Shown one piece after another: positions 8,938 through 16,531 of a stretch of DNA of 64,000 nucleotides. The DNA comes from Ulvibacterium sp965228935 (GTDB lineage Bacteria > Bacteroidota > Bacteroidia > Flavobacteriales > Flavobacteriaceae), in assembly GCF_965228935.1 (NCBI RefSeq), contig NZ_OZ245846.1, forward strand, positions 5,084,001 through 5,148,000, in the 5' to 3' direction. The notes below the pieces were generated by a model that worked only from the letters and a program-made list of their open reading frames with translations, ran no database searches and had not been told where the DNA came from. Each line of letters opens with the position of its first letter. The stretch's first letter is position 1. A program made the position numbers and the translations under genes.

Positions 8938-11151
8938 TTAGTTGGCCACTTCACTGATAAACTTCAAACGATATAACCGTAATTCATCATCCTCGTAATC
9001 CCCCTCAAACTCCTCCATGGCATCGTCTATATTGTCCGTTTCGGCCTCTAAAAAGTAGTCATGTATTTCCTCTTGCTGATCCTCGTCCAAGATTTCATCG
9101 ATCCAGTATGCCAGGTTCAATTTGGTACCACTAAATACGATCTGTTCCATTTCTTTGATCAGATCCGGAATTTCAAGGCCTTTGGCCGATGCAATATCGT
9201 TCAGGGGCAATTTGCGGTCCACATTTTGAATGATATAAAGCTTTAGACCGGAATTGGCCCCCGTGCTTTTCACGACCAAATCATCTGGACGAACGATATC
9301 ATTCTCCTCTACATAGGTAGCTATCATTTCTACAAAAGGTTTCCCATATTTCTTGGCCTTGCCTTCCCCTACGCCATGGATATTCAGTAATTCTTCCATG
9401 GAAATGGGATATTTTAGGGCCATATCCTGCAAGGAGGGGTCTTGAAAGACAACAAAAGGAGGAACTCCCAACTTACCTGCCTGGGACTTCCTTAAGGCCT
9501 TTAATTGTTTCAGTAGTTTTTCATCGGATACACCACCTTTACTCGCCGCACTTACGATCGCATCGTTGGAGGCCTTGCTATATTCGTGGTCCTTGGTCAT
9601 CATAAACGATGTGGGCGCCTTCAAGAAATCCTCACCCTTTTGGGTTACGTGCAAAATCCCGTATTGTTCTATCTCCTTTTTTAGGAGTCCGGCTACCAAG
9701 ACCTGACGTATCAGTGCCATCCAATGATTTTTGTCCTTGTCCGAACCAATGCCGAAGACCGGTTTCTCATCTGTTTTATGAGAGGATATCAACGCATTTA
9801 CCTTACCCCTTAATGTGTTTACGATTTCCTTGGATTTGAATTTTTCGTTCGTCCCATGGACCACCTTCAAGAGTTTTATTACATCTTCCTTGGCCTCCTG
9901 TTTCTCCTTGGGGTTTCTGGTGTTATCATCCATATCCGCCCCATCACCGTTTATTTCATCGAACTCCTCCCCAAAATAGTGCAGCATAAACTTTCTTCGG
10001 GACATGGAGGTCTCTGCATAGGCGACCACTTCCTGCAAAAGGGCGTTCCCTATCTCTTGTTCCGCCACAGGTTTTCCGGACATGAATTTTTCAAGTTTCT
10101 CGATATCCTTGTACGAATAAAAAGCAAGGCAATGACCTTCACCACCGTCCCTACCTGCACGGCCCGTCTCCTGATAATAACTCTCAATACTTTTGGGAAT
10201 GTCATGATGTATAACAAAACGTACGTCCGGTTTGTCTATGCCCATTCCAAAGGCGATAGTCGCCACTACTACATCCACCTCTTCCATCAGGAACATGTCC
10301 TGGTACTTGGAACGTGTTTTTGCATCAAATCCCGCATGATAGGGAACCGCGCTGATACCATTCACTTGTAATACCTGTGCCAGCTCTTCCACGCGTTTTC
10401 TGCTTAGGCAATAAATGATTCCCGATTTCCCCGTATTTTGCTTTACAAATCGGATAATGTCCGCATCTACATTCTCTGTCTTGGGCCGTACTTCATAAAA
10501 AAGGTTGGGCCTATTGAAGGAGGCCTTAAAGACCTTGGCATCCATAATGCCCAGATTTTTTATGATATCCTCCTGTACCTTTGGGGTAGCCGTAGCAGTA
10601 AGTCCTATCAGCGGTATGGCATCGCCCAAACGATTTACGATAGTCTTCAGGTTTCGATATTCCGGTCTAAAATCATGCCCCCATTCGGAGATACAATGTG
10701 CCTCGTCCACGGCAACAAAGGAAATCTTTACCGATTGTAAAAAGTCTACGTATTCATCCTTGGTCAAGGATTCCGGGGCCACGTACAGTAATTTTGTTAT
10801 ACCTTCGGTAATATCCTGCTTTACCTGTTTGACCTCATTTTTGGTCAAGGAGGAATTGAGTACATGGGCCACCCCGTTATTCGAAGAAACGCCCCGGAGC
10901 GCATCTACCTGGTTTTTCATCAAGGCAATGAGCGGTGAAACCACTATGGCCGTCCCTTCTTGCATCAATGCGGGGAGTTGGTAGCATAATGATTTACCAC
11001 CACCGGTAGGCATGATTACAAAAGTGTTATTTCCTTGGATTATATTTTTGATGACCCCTTCCTGAAGTCCTTTGAATTGCGAAAAACCGAAGTATTTTTT
11101 TAAAGAGGCATGAAGGTCCAGTCCATTCGAAACCATACCGTTTTTTTGCAT
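8938..11151 (-). CDS. recQ: ATP-dependent DNA helicase RecQ
   Basis: 737 residues with full RecQ architecture. The superfamily-2 helicase core has Walker A TGGGKS at residues 49-54, the DEAH box in VDEAHCISEWGHDFRPEY near 148 and motif VI in YYQETGRAGRDG near 330. It is followed by an RQC-like region (about 420-520, without an obvious full zinc-cysteine set) and an HRDC domain (about 585-665, VFQDPSLQDMALKYP). A further acidic C-terminal extension ends the protein, as in other Bacteroidota RecQ proteins. 3'-5' unwinding in recombination and replication repair. Divergent from kdsD. Confidence 0.95.
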   Translation of the reverse strand: MQKNGMVSNGLDLHASLKKYFGFSQFKGLQEGVIKNIIQGNNTFVIMPTGGGKSLCYQLPALMQEGTAIVVSPLIALMKNQVDALRGVSSNNGVAHVLNSSLTKNEVKQVKQDITEGITKLLYVAPESLTKDEYVDFLQSVKISFVAVDEAHCISEWGHDFRPEYRNLKTIVNRLGDAIPLIGLTATATPKVQEDIIKNLGIMDAKVFKASFNRPNLFYEVRPKTENVDADIIRFVKQNTGKSGIIYCLSRKRVEELAQVLQVNGISAVPYHAGFDAKTRSKYQDMFLMEEVDVVVATIAFGMGIDKPDVRFVIHHDIPKSIESYYQETGRAGRDGGEGHCLAFYSYKDIEKLEKFMSGKPVAEQEIGNALLQEVVAYAETSMSRRKFMLHYFGEEFDEINGDGADMDDNTRNPKEKQEAKEDVIKLLKVVHGTNEKFKSKEIVNTLRGKVNALISSHKTDEKPVFGIGSDKDKNHWMALIRQVLVAGLLKKEIEQYGILHVTQKGEDFLKAPTSFMMTKDHEYSKASNDAIVSAASKGGVSDEKLLKQLKALRKSQAGKLGVPPFVVFQDPSLQDMALKYPISMEELLNIHGVGEGKAKKYGKPFVEMIATYVEENDIVRPDDLVVKSTGANSGLKLYIIQNVDRKLPLNDIASAKGLEIPDLIKEMEQIVFSGTKLNLAYWIDEILDEDQQEEIHDYFLEAETDNIDDAMEEFEGDYEDDELRLYRLKFISEVAN

Positions 11152-11270
11152 TTTACATCTGTTGAATTAACGCGTAGTCAAAATTTCAATTACATAAGAT
11201 ACGTATTTTTGAAATTTAAAACGCTTTTTGTTCAATTTAACTTTATTAAAACATAAAGTATTCCATAAAA

Positions 11271-11298
11271 TTAAGTTTGCGTAGTTTTGTAAACTTAA
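11271..11298. promoter_or_regulatory. inverted repeat enclosing a TAGTTTTG -7 element
   Basis: Arms TTAAGTTT (11271-11278) and AAACTTAA (11291-11298) flank 12 bases that contain TAGTTTTG (11282-11289), a match to TAnnTTTG. It lies 48 bases before the TTG start of kdsD in the recQ/kdsD divergent gap. A protein bound here would cover the -7 element. No regulator is identified. Confidence 0.45.
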
Positions 11299-11345
11299 AT
11301 ATAGCACTCTTTTAGGAATACTATCTACAATTTATACATTTTAGA

Positions 11346-12311
11346 TTGAGCAAAAACGAAGCCATACTTGCCTTGGCAAAAAAAACTTTTGATACGGAAA
11401 GTAAGTCCATTGGACATCTGGCCTCTTTATTGAACGACGATTTCCCAAGTGCGGTCGAATGCATCATAAAATCCAAGGGTAGGGTAATCGTTTCCGGTAT
11501 CGGAAAGAGCGCCATAATCGCCTCCAAAATTTCGGCAACTTTAAATTCCACGGGTACTCCGGCAGTTTTTATGCATGCCGGTGATGCCATTCATGGCGAT
11601 TTGGGTACCATACAGGAAAACGATGTGGTCATCTGTATTTCTAAAAGTGGTAGCACCCCTGAAATTAAAATGCTGGTTCCCCTCATAAAGCGCGGCAAAA
11701 ATAAATTGATCGGAATGACCGGTAATCTGGATTCATTTTTAGCGAAGCAGTCCGATTTTGTCCTAAATACTTTTGTGGCGAAGGAAGCCTGCCCAAACAA
11801 TCTGGCCCCCACCACGAGTACTACGGCCCAATTGGTCATGGGAGACGCCCTGGCCATATGCCTATTGGAACTCAAGGGTTTTAGCAGTACGGATTTTGCC
11901 AAGTACCATCCCGGAGGATCCCTAGGGAAACGCCTTTATTTACGGGTTGCGGATATTGCCCAAAACAATCAACGCCCACAAGTTGAGATGGGTACCGATG
12001 TAAAAAAGGTCATTGTGGAGATTTCCGAAAAAATGCTCGGCGCAAGTGCCGTTATAAAGGACGATGAAATTGTAGGAATCGTCACGGACGGGGATGTTCG
12101 AAGAATGTTGAATAAATACGACAACATCAATGGACTTACGGCAAAGGACATCATGACGTCGAATCCAAAGACCATTGAAACCGATGTCCTGGCCATCAAG
12201 GCATTGGAACTAATGCAGAACAATGGAATTTCACAAGTATTGGCCGTGGAGGGAAAAAAATATGTGGGGGTAGTGCATTTGCACAATCTAATCAATGAAG
12301 GAATACTCTAA
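11346..12311 (+). CDS. kdsD: arabinose-5-phosphate isomerase (KpsF/GutQ family)
   Basis: 321 residues. The SIS domain (about 35-175) has the phosphosugar-binding loop SGIGKSAIIASK at residues 50-61 and CISKSGSTPE near 98; a CBS pair follows (about 205-320: VADIAQ..., TAKDIMTSNPKTIE). Converts ribulose-5-phosphate to arabinose-5-phosphate, the first step to Kdo for lipopolysaccharide. No in-frame ATG exists near the start, so the TTG at 11346 is taken. Its stop overlaps the tatC start by one base, and lptB follows, giving an envelope-assembly series. Confidence 0.93.
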   Translation: MSKNEAILALAKKTFDTESKSIGHLASLLNDDFPSAVECIIKSKGRVIVSGIGKSAIIASKISATLNSTGTPAVFMHAGDAIHGDLGTIQENDVVICISKSGSTPEIKMLVPLIKRGKNKLIGMTGNLDSFLAKQSDFVLNTFVAKEACPNNLAPTTSTTAQLVMGDALAICLLELKGFSSTDFAKYHPGGSLGKRLYLRVADIAQNNQRPQVEMGTDVKKVIVEISEKMLGASAVIKDDEIVGIVTDGDVRRMLNKYDNINGLTAKDIMTSNPKTIETDVLAIKALELMQNNGISQVLAVEGKKYVGVVHLHNLINEGIL

Positions 12312-13171
12312 TGGCAAAAAAGACAAATAAAAACCCTAATGAAATGTCCTTTTTGGACCATTTGGAGGAGTTGCGCTGGCATTTGATACGTTCCACTTTT
12401 GCCATTGTCCTTATTGGCTGTGTCGCTTTCTTGATGAAGGACTTCATTTTTGACACCATTATCTTTGGGCCTAAGAAGATGAACTTCCCAACCTATCGCC
12501 TATTCTGTAAAGCAGCCACATTCATTGGCCTTGAATCCGATTTTTGTGCCGACTCCCTCCCGTTTACCATACAAAACCGCACCATGGCCGGACAGTTCTC
12601 CGCCCATATTTGGACTTCCATTTGGGCCGGTTTCATTGTAGGTTTCCCCTATGTGCTTTATGAGATGTGGAAGTTTATAAGCCCTGGGCTCCACCCTAAT
12701 GAGCGCAAGCATTCCAAGGGATTTATATTTACGGCTTCATTTCTTTTCTTTTTAGGGGTCTTGTTCGGATATTATGTGGTGGCCCCTCTATCCATCAATT
12801 TTTTGGGAACCTATCAGGTGAGCAAAGAAGTGTCCAATGAAATTGATATTAGCTCTTTTATTGCCAACGTCAGGGCTTCTGTCATTGCTTGTGGTATTCT
12901 TTTTGAACTGCCTATAATCATTTACTTTTTGACCAAAGTAGGCCTGGTAACCCCCGAAATCATGAAGAAGTACCGAAAAATCGCCTTGGTAATCGTCTTG
13001 ATCCTTTCCGCAGTAATTACCCCCCCGGACGTGACCAGCCAAATCATTGTGGCCGTACCCGTATTGATCTTGTACCAGGTTAGCATCTATATTTCCAAGG
13101 TGGTCCTAAAACGTGAGGCAAAAAGGGAAGCAAAACAAAAAGCCTCGCCCACAGGGTTAAAAAAGACCTAA
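12311..13171 (+). CDS. tatC: twin-arginine translocase subunit TatC
   Basis: 286 residues. The N terminus has the conserved FLDHLEELRWHLIRS motif, followed by six hydrophobic helices; the conserved region around PGLHPNERK and the FGYYVVAPLSINFLG segment are clear. The lysine-rich tail is cytoplasmic. TatC recognises the twin-arginine leader of folded substrates. No tatA gene is next to it, which is usual in this group. The ATG overlaps the kdsD stop by one base, implying translational coupling. Seven products in this window carry Tat-like leaders. Confidence 0.96.
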   Translation: MAKKTNKNPNEMSFLDHLEELRWHLIRSTFAIVLIGCVAFLMKDFIFDTIIFGPKKMNFPTYRLFCKAATFIGLESDFCADSLPFTIQNRTMAGQFSAHIWTSIWAGFIVGFPYVLYEMWKFISPGLHPNERKHSKGFIFTASFLFFLGVLFGYYVVAPLSINFLGTYQVSKEVSNEIDISSFIANVRASVIACGILFELPIIIYFLTKVGLVTPEIMKKYRKIALVIVLILSAVITPPDVTSQIIVAVPVLILYQVSIYISKVVLKREAKREAKQKASPTGLKKT

Positions 13172-13190
13172 ATACTAAAACGTTTCAAAA

Positions 13191-13261
13191 GTTTCTTGTT
13201 TCTTTTGTTTTCGTTTATGCTAAATGAACTATAAAGGTGTCCCGAACTTGAAACAAGAAAC
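13191..13261. repeat. 12-bp inverted repeat between tatC and lptB
   Basis: GTTTCTTGTTTC (13191-13202) pairs perfectly with GAAACAAGAAAC (13250-13261), separated by 47 bases. Both arms sit inside 7-base-period sequence, so the inversion may reflect duplicated repeat units and not a dedicated hairpin. Confidence 0.55.
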
Positions 13262-13287
13262 CAGAAAGATGAAACCGAGGAAATGAA
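13246..13287 (+). repeat. degenerate tandem heptamer array running into the lptB start codon
   Basis: Six successive 7-base units with consensus ACnnGAA, for example ACTTGAA (13246-13252), ACAAGAA (13253-13259) and ACCAGAA (13260-13266). The last, AAATGAA (13281-13287), contains the lptB ATG at 13283. The repeat therefore forms the translation-initiation region of lptB. Confidence 0.7.
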
Positions 13288-14023
13288 GCTAAGAGCGGAA
13301 AACATCATGAAGGCCTACCGGGGCCGAAGAGTAGTGAAGGGGATTTCACTGGAAGTAAACCAAGGTGAAATTGTTGGTCTGCTAGGGCCCAATGGGGCAG
13401 GAAAGACCACGTGCTTTTACATGATCGTGGGCCTCATCAAACCTAATGATGGAAGAATATTCCTGAATGATATGGAAATTACCAACTTCCCCATGTACAA
13501 AAGGGCCCAGAACGGTATTGGCTACTTGGCACAGGAAGCTTCGGTATTTCGAAAATTAAGTATTGAAAAAAATATCCTAAGTGTATTACAGCTTACCAAG
13601 TTGAGCAAAAAGGAGCAGCTCATGAAGATGGAATCCCTAATCGAGGAATTTGGTCTTGGGCATATCCGAAAAAACCGGGGGGATTTACTTTCAGGAGGGG
13701 AACGTAGACGTACCGAAATAGCCAGGGCACTCGCCACGGATCCAAAATTTATCCTTTTGGACGAACCTTTTGCCGGTGTTGATCCTGTTGCCGTTGAGGA
13801 CATACAGCGCATCGTGGCCCAGTTGAAAAATAAAAACATTGGTATACTTATTACGGACCACAATGTACAGGAGACCTTGGCCATTACGGAACGTTCGTAT
13901 CTTATGTTCGAGGGTGGCATTCTAAAATCGGGAGTTCCTGAAGATTTGGCCGCGGACGAAATGGTTCGAAAAGTCTACTTGGGTCAAAATTTCGAACTTC
14001 GAAAGAAAAAATTGGATTTTTAA
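13283..14023 (+). CDS. lptB: LPS export ABC transporter ATP-binding protein LptB
   Basis: 246 residues. Walker A GPNGAGKTT is at 35-43, the signature LLSGGERRRTEIARAL near 135-150, Walker B FILLDEPFAGVD near 157-168, and the switch histidine in ITDHNVQET. The GGERRRTEIARAL form is characteristic of LptB rather than of amino-acid importers. It drives LPS extraction from the inner membrane with LptFG, not encoded here. It follows kdsD and tatC after a 111-base gap filled with 7-base-period repeats. Confidence 0.94.
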   Translation: MKLRAENIMKAYRGRRVVKGISLEVNQGEIVGLLGPNGAGKTTCFYMIVGLIKPNDGRIFLNDMEITNFPMYKRAQNGIGYLAQEASVFRKLSIEKNILSVLQLTKLSKKEQLMKMESLIEEFGLGHIRKNRGDLLSGGERRRTEIARALATDPKFILLDEPFAGVDPVAVEDIQRIVAQLKNKNIGILITDHNVQETLAITERSYLMFEGGILKSGVPEDLAADEMVRKVYLGQNFELRKKKLDF

Positions 14024-14036
14024 AACTGATACCTAC

Positions 14037-14061
14037 AAAAGACTATTACGAGTCTTTTTTT
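14037..14061. terminator. bidirectional terminator between lptB and the GNAT gene
   Basis: 8-bp perfect stem AAAAGACT / AGTCTTTT with a 6-base loop. It has a T tract on the plus strand and A residues on the other side, so it can act in both directions. It overlaps the stop codon of the GNAT gene at 14046. Confidence 0.75.
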
Positions 14062-14504
14062 AGATCTTTTATATAGTGCACCAAGGTTTCTTCTTCCTTA
14101 AAACCCAATCCCAAATGAAATTTACGGGAGTGTTGATTGGAAGCCCATGTGTCCGAACCCATTTGTGTGCATCCTTTTTGCAGGGCCCATTGCTCCCCTA
14201 AATCCACCAGTTTTCGGGCAACACCATGTTTCCTGTAATCGGGCTTTATAAAAATGGCTTCAATGTAACCTACTGGTGAGGAATTGGAGCCTTCCACATA
14301 ATCGTGACGTATGGATACATTGATAAAACCGATGATCCCTTCCCTACCTTTGGCGAAGAAAGTCTCTTGATTATCGGATTCGATGACCTGGTGCAAGTCC
14401 CTTTCCAAATGATCCATTGCGTATCCCGGAAACAACTCCATGGACATTTTACGCCATTCGCTAAAATGTGCCTTATTAAACTTTATATATTCAATGCTAT
14501 CCAA
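14046..14504 (-). CDS. GNAT acetyltransferase resembling aminoglycoside 6'-N-acetyltransferase
   Basis: 152 residues, a single GNAT fold. The central block with DYVEGSNSSPVGYIEAIFI and PDYRKHGVARKLV (about 68-100) contains the acetyl-CoA pyrophosphate loop (R-x-x-G-V/A) and follows the AAC(6')-I family almost position by position. LFPGYAMDHLERD and the terminal SDTWASNQHSRKFHLGLGF agree too. AAC(6') enzymes acetylate aminoglycosides; whether this one does, or acts on another amine, is inference. The start is TTG at 14504, 3 bases after the pssA stop, so it is probably co-transcribed with pssA. Confidence 0.82.
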   Translation of the reverse strand: MDSIEYIKFNKAHFSEWRKMSMELFPGYAMDHLERDLHQVIESDNQETFFAKGREGIIGFINVSIRHDYVEGSNSSPVGYIEAIFIKPDYRKHGVARKLVDLGEQWALQKGCTQMGSDTWASNQHSRKFHLGLGFKEEETLVHYIKDLKKDS

Positions 14505-14507
14505 TTT

Positions 14508-15251
14508 CTACCTGTTTTTAACGGTCAGATTCTGTACCCAAGAGCCCAAGACATAAAATACAATTATCAGGGGTATGCCCAAAAACCGCATGGTAATCAA
14601 TACAACCAAACTTATAATAATAAAAATGTAGCGCAAGGCATTATCCTTGAAGCCCCAATTTTCAAATTTAAGGGCGAAAAGTTCAATTCTTGAATTTAGC
14701 AAATATCCACTTAAAAGGGTCAAGCTGATCAAAAACCACTGATTTAGGATAATTCCGTTAAGCACATCATTATTCTGGTACAAAAGAATCAACGGAAGCG
14801 AGATGATCAACAGGGCATTGGCAGGCGTTGGCAACCCAATAAAGGAGTTTACCTGATTTTCATCAATATTGAACTTGGCCAAACGATAGGCAGAGGCCAA
14901 AGTAATCAAAAATCCGGAAAAAGGCAGGAAAGAAAAGTCGGAATCGCTGGCCCAAGAAATATTGGAGGCCATATTCCATCCACCCAGCTCGGACATATTC
15001 AGTAATTGAAACATAACGATACCCGGCACCAAACCACTTGTAATCATGTCCGCCAAGGAATCCAACTGAACGCCCAATTCACTTTTTACCCGTAGAAGTC
15101 GAGCGGCCAATCCATCCAAAAAATCAAGGAAAATACCCAAGCAAACAAAAAGGGCCGCCATTTCCAATATATTGGCCACGGCAAATACAGTTGCTATACA
15201 ACCACAAAGAACGTTCAATAGGGTAATCAAATTGGGAATATGCCGTTTCAT
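14508..15251 (-). CDS. pssA: CDP-diacylglycerol-serine O-phosphatidyltransferase
   Basis: 247 residues with about seven membrane helices. The CDP-alcohol phosphatidyltransferase motif DG-x2-AR-x8-G-x3-D-x3-D is complete: Asp46, Gly47, Ala50, Arg51, Gly60, Asp64 and Asp68. The N terminus HIPNLITLLNVLCGC is typical of the PssA branch. Makes phosphatidylserine for phosphatidylethanolamine synthesis at the inner membrane. Divergent from the DUF4105 gene and tightly followed by the GNAT gene. Confidence 0.93.
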   Translation of the reverse strand: MKRHIPNLITLLNVLCGCIATVFAVANILEMAALFVCLGIFLDFLDGLAARLLRVKSELGVQLDSLADMITSGLVPGIVMFQLLNMSELGGWNMASNISWASDSDFSFLPFSGFLITLASAYRLAKFNIDENQVNSFIGLPTPANALLIISLPLILLYQNNDVLNGIILNQWFLISLTLLSGYLLNSRIELFALKFENWGFKDNALRYIFIIISLVVLITMRFLGIPLIIVFYVLGSWVQNLTVKNR

Positions 15252-15346
15252 CAGAGTCGGTTTCCGTAAAAATAAGACAATTTTTGGGCAATCGGATTAG
15301 TCCTTATTTATTCGGATATTTGCTCAACTACCATCATTTGCAAACT

Positions 15347-16528
15347 ATGCGATTGAAAGCACTTTTGTTAGCGTTATCCTTTAGTTTGTCCTTTGGGGCT
15401 ATTTCCCAAGAGGTACAGCTTTCACCACTATCCAGAATAAGCGTTCTTACCTGTGGTTCCGGAAGCGATCTGTATACCACCTTTGGCCATAGCGCCTTTA
15501 GGGTAAATGACCCATCCCTTGGAATAGACGTGGTGTACAATTATGGAACCTTTGATTTTAATCCGCCAACATTCTATTTTGAATTTGCACAGGGCAAATT
15601 GCTGTATGCGTTAAGTAGACAGAAGATGGATCGTTTTCTGAACGTCTACAAGTACGAAAACCGATGGGTAAAGGAACAGATCCTAGATCTCACCCTACCG
15701 CAGCGCCAAGAACTGTTCCGGTTTTTGGAAGTAAACAACCGGCCAGAAAACAGAATGTACAAATATGATTTTTTCTATGACAATTGCGCATCAAAGATTT
15801 GGGATGTTCTTAGAGAAGTATATGGCGAACAATTACAATTAAAGGAAGGGTATTTAAAAAATCTATATACGTTTCGGGAATTGATCCATCAGCATCTGGA
15901 GACGAATTCTTGGTCGGCTTTCGGAATTGATCTGGCCTTGGGATCCGTTATTGATAAAATAGCTTCACCTAAGGAGCATATGTTTTTGCCTATTTATGTA
16001 ATGCAACAATTGGAGGGTTCCCAATTGGGGGGAAAACCTATTGCCTATGCTACCAAAACACTTTTGCAGACGCTCCCCGTCAAGGAGAACAACAATTTTT
16101 TCTTGACACCCTTGTTTTGGCTTTTGATCGTATTAGCCATAGTTTGGATAACCACCTTCATCGATTTTAAGAAGAACAAAAGAAGCCGTTGGCTCGATTT
16201 CGCACTTTTTGTTATCACCGGATTGGCCGGGTGTCTTATTTTTTACCTTTGGTTTTTAACAGATCATACCGCCACGGTCGGCAACTTTAATATACTATGG
16301 GCCTTTCCTTTAAACTTGGTCCTATCTTTTTTCCTGATTCGAAAAAAGGTAGCCCCGAAATGGCTAGCCGGGTATCTCAAAGTACTCATGGGGTTTTTGG
16401 TTTTGATGATTGTTTTTGGACTTTTTAAGATTCAGGTATTCTCACCCTTGCTTTTACCTATCCTGTTGGCCTTGGGAGTTCGTTATTTCTACGTACTACT
16501 ACAACTTCGAAATTCCAGGACATTGTAA
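15347..16528 (+). CDS. DUF4105 membrane protein, Lnb-like (candidate lipoprotein N-acyltransferase)
   Basis: 393 residues. A signal peptide (ALLLALSFSLSFGAIS) leads a periplasmic DUF4105 domain (about 25-230) and then five membrane helices (about 250-390). Candidate catalytic residues are His48 in TTFGHSAFRVND and Cys147 in FFYDNCASK, as in papain-like folds. As I recall, a DUF4105 family member in Bacteroides has been described as the lipoprotein N-acyltransferase Lnb; applying that here rests on domain layout only. Bacteroidota generally lack Lnt, and this window alone encodes at least six lipoproteins. The ATG at 15347 opens on the signal peptide. The ABC-F gene starts 3 bases downstream. 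Confidence 0.82.
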   Translation: MRLKALLLALSFSLSFGAISQEVQLSPLSRISVLTCGSGSDLYTTFGHSAFRVNDPSLGIDVVYNYGTFDFNPPTFYFEFAQGKLLYALSRQKMDRFLNVYKYENRWVKEQILDLTLPQRQELFRFLEVNNRPENRMYKYDFFYDNCASKIWDVLREVYGEQLQLKEGYLKNLYTFRELIHQHLETNSWSAFGIDLALGSVIDKIASPKEHMFLPIYVMQQLEGSQLGGKPIAYATKTLLQTLPVKENNNFFLTPLFWLLIVLAIVWITTFIDFKKNKRSRWLDFALFVITGLAGCLIFYLWFLTDHTATVGNFNILWAFPLNLVLSFFLIRKKVAPKWLAGYLKVLMGFLVLMIVFGLFKIQVFSPLLLPILLALGVRYFYVLLQLRNSRTL

Positions 16529-16531
16529 AGA

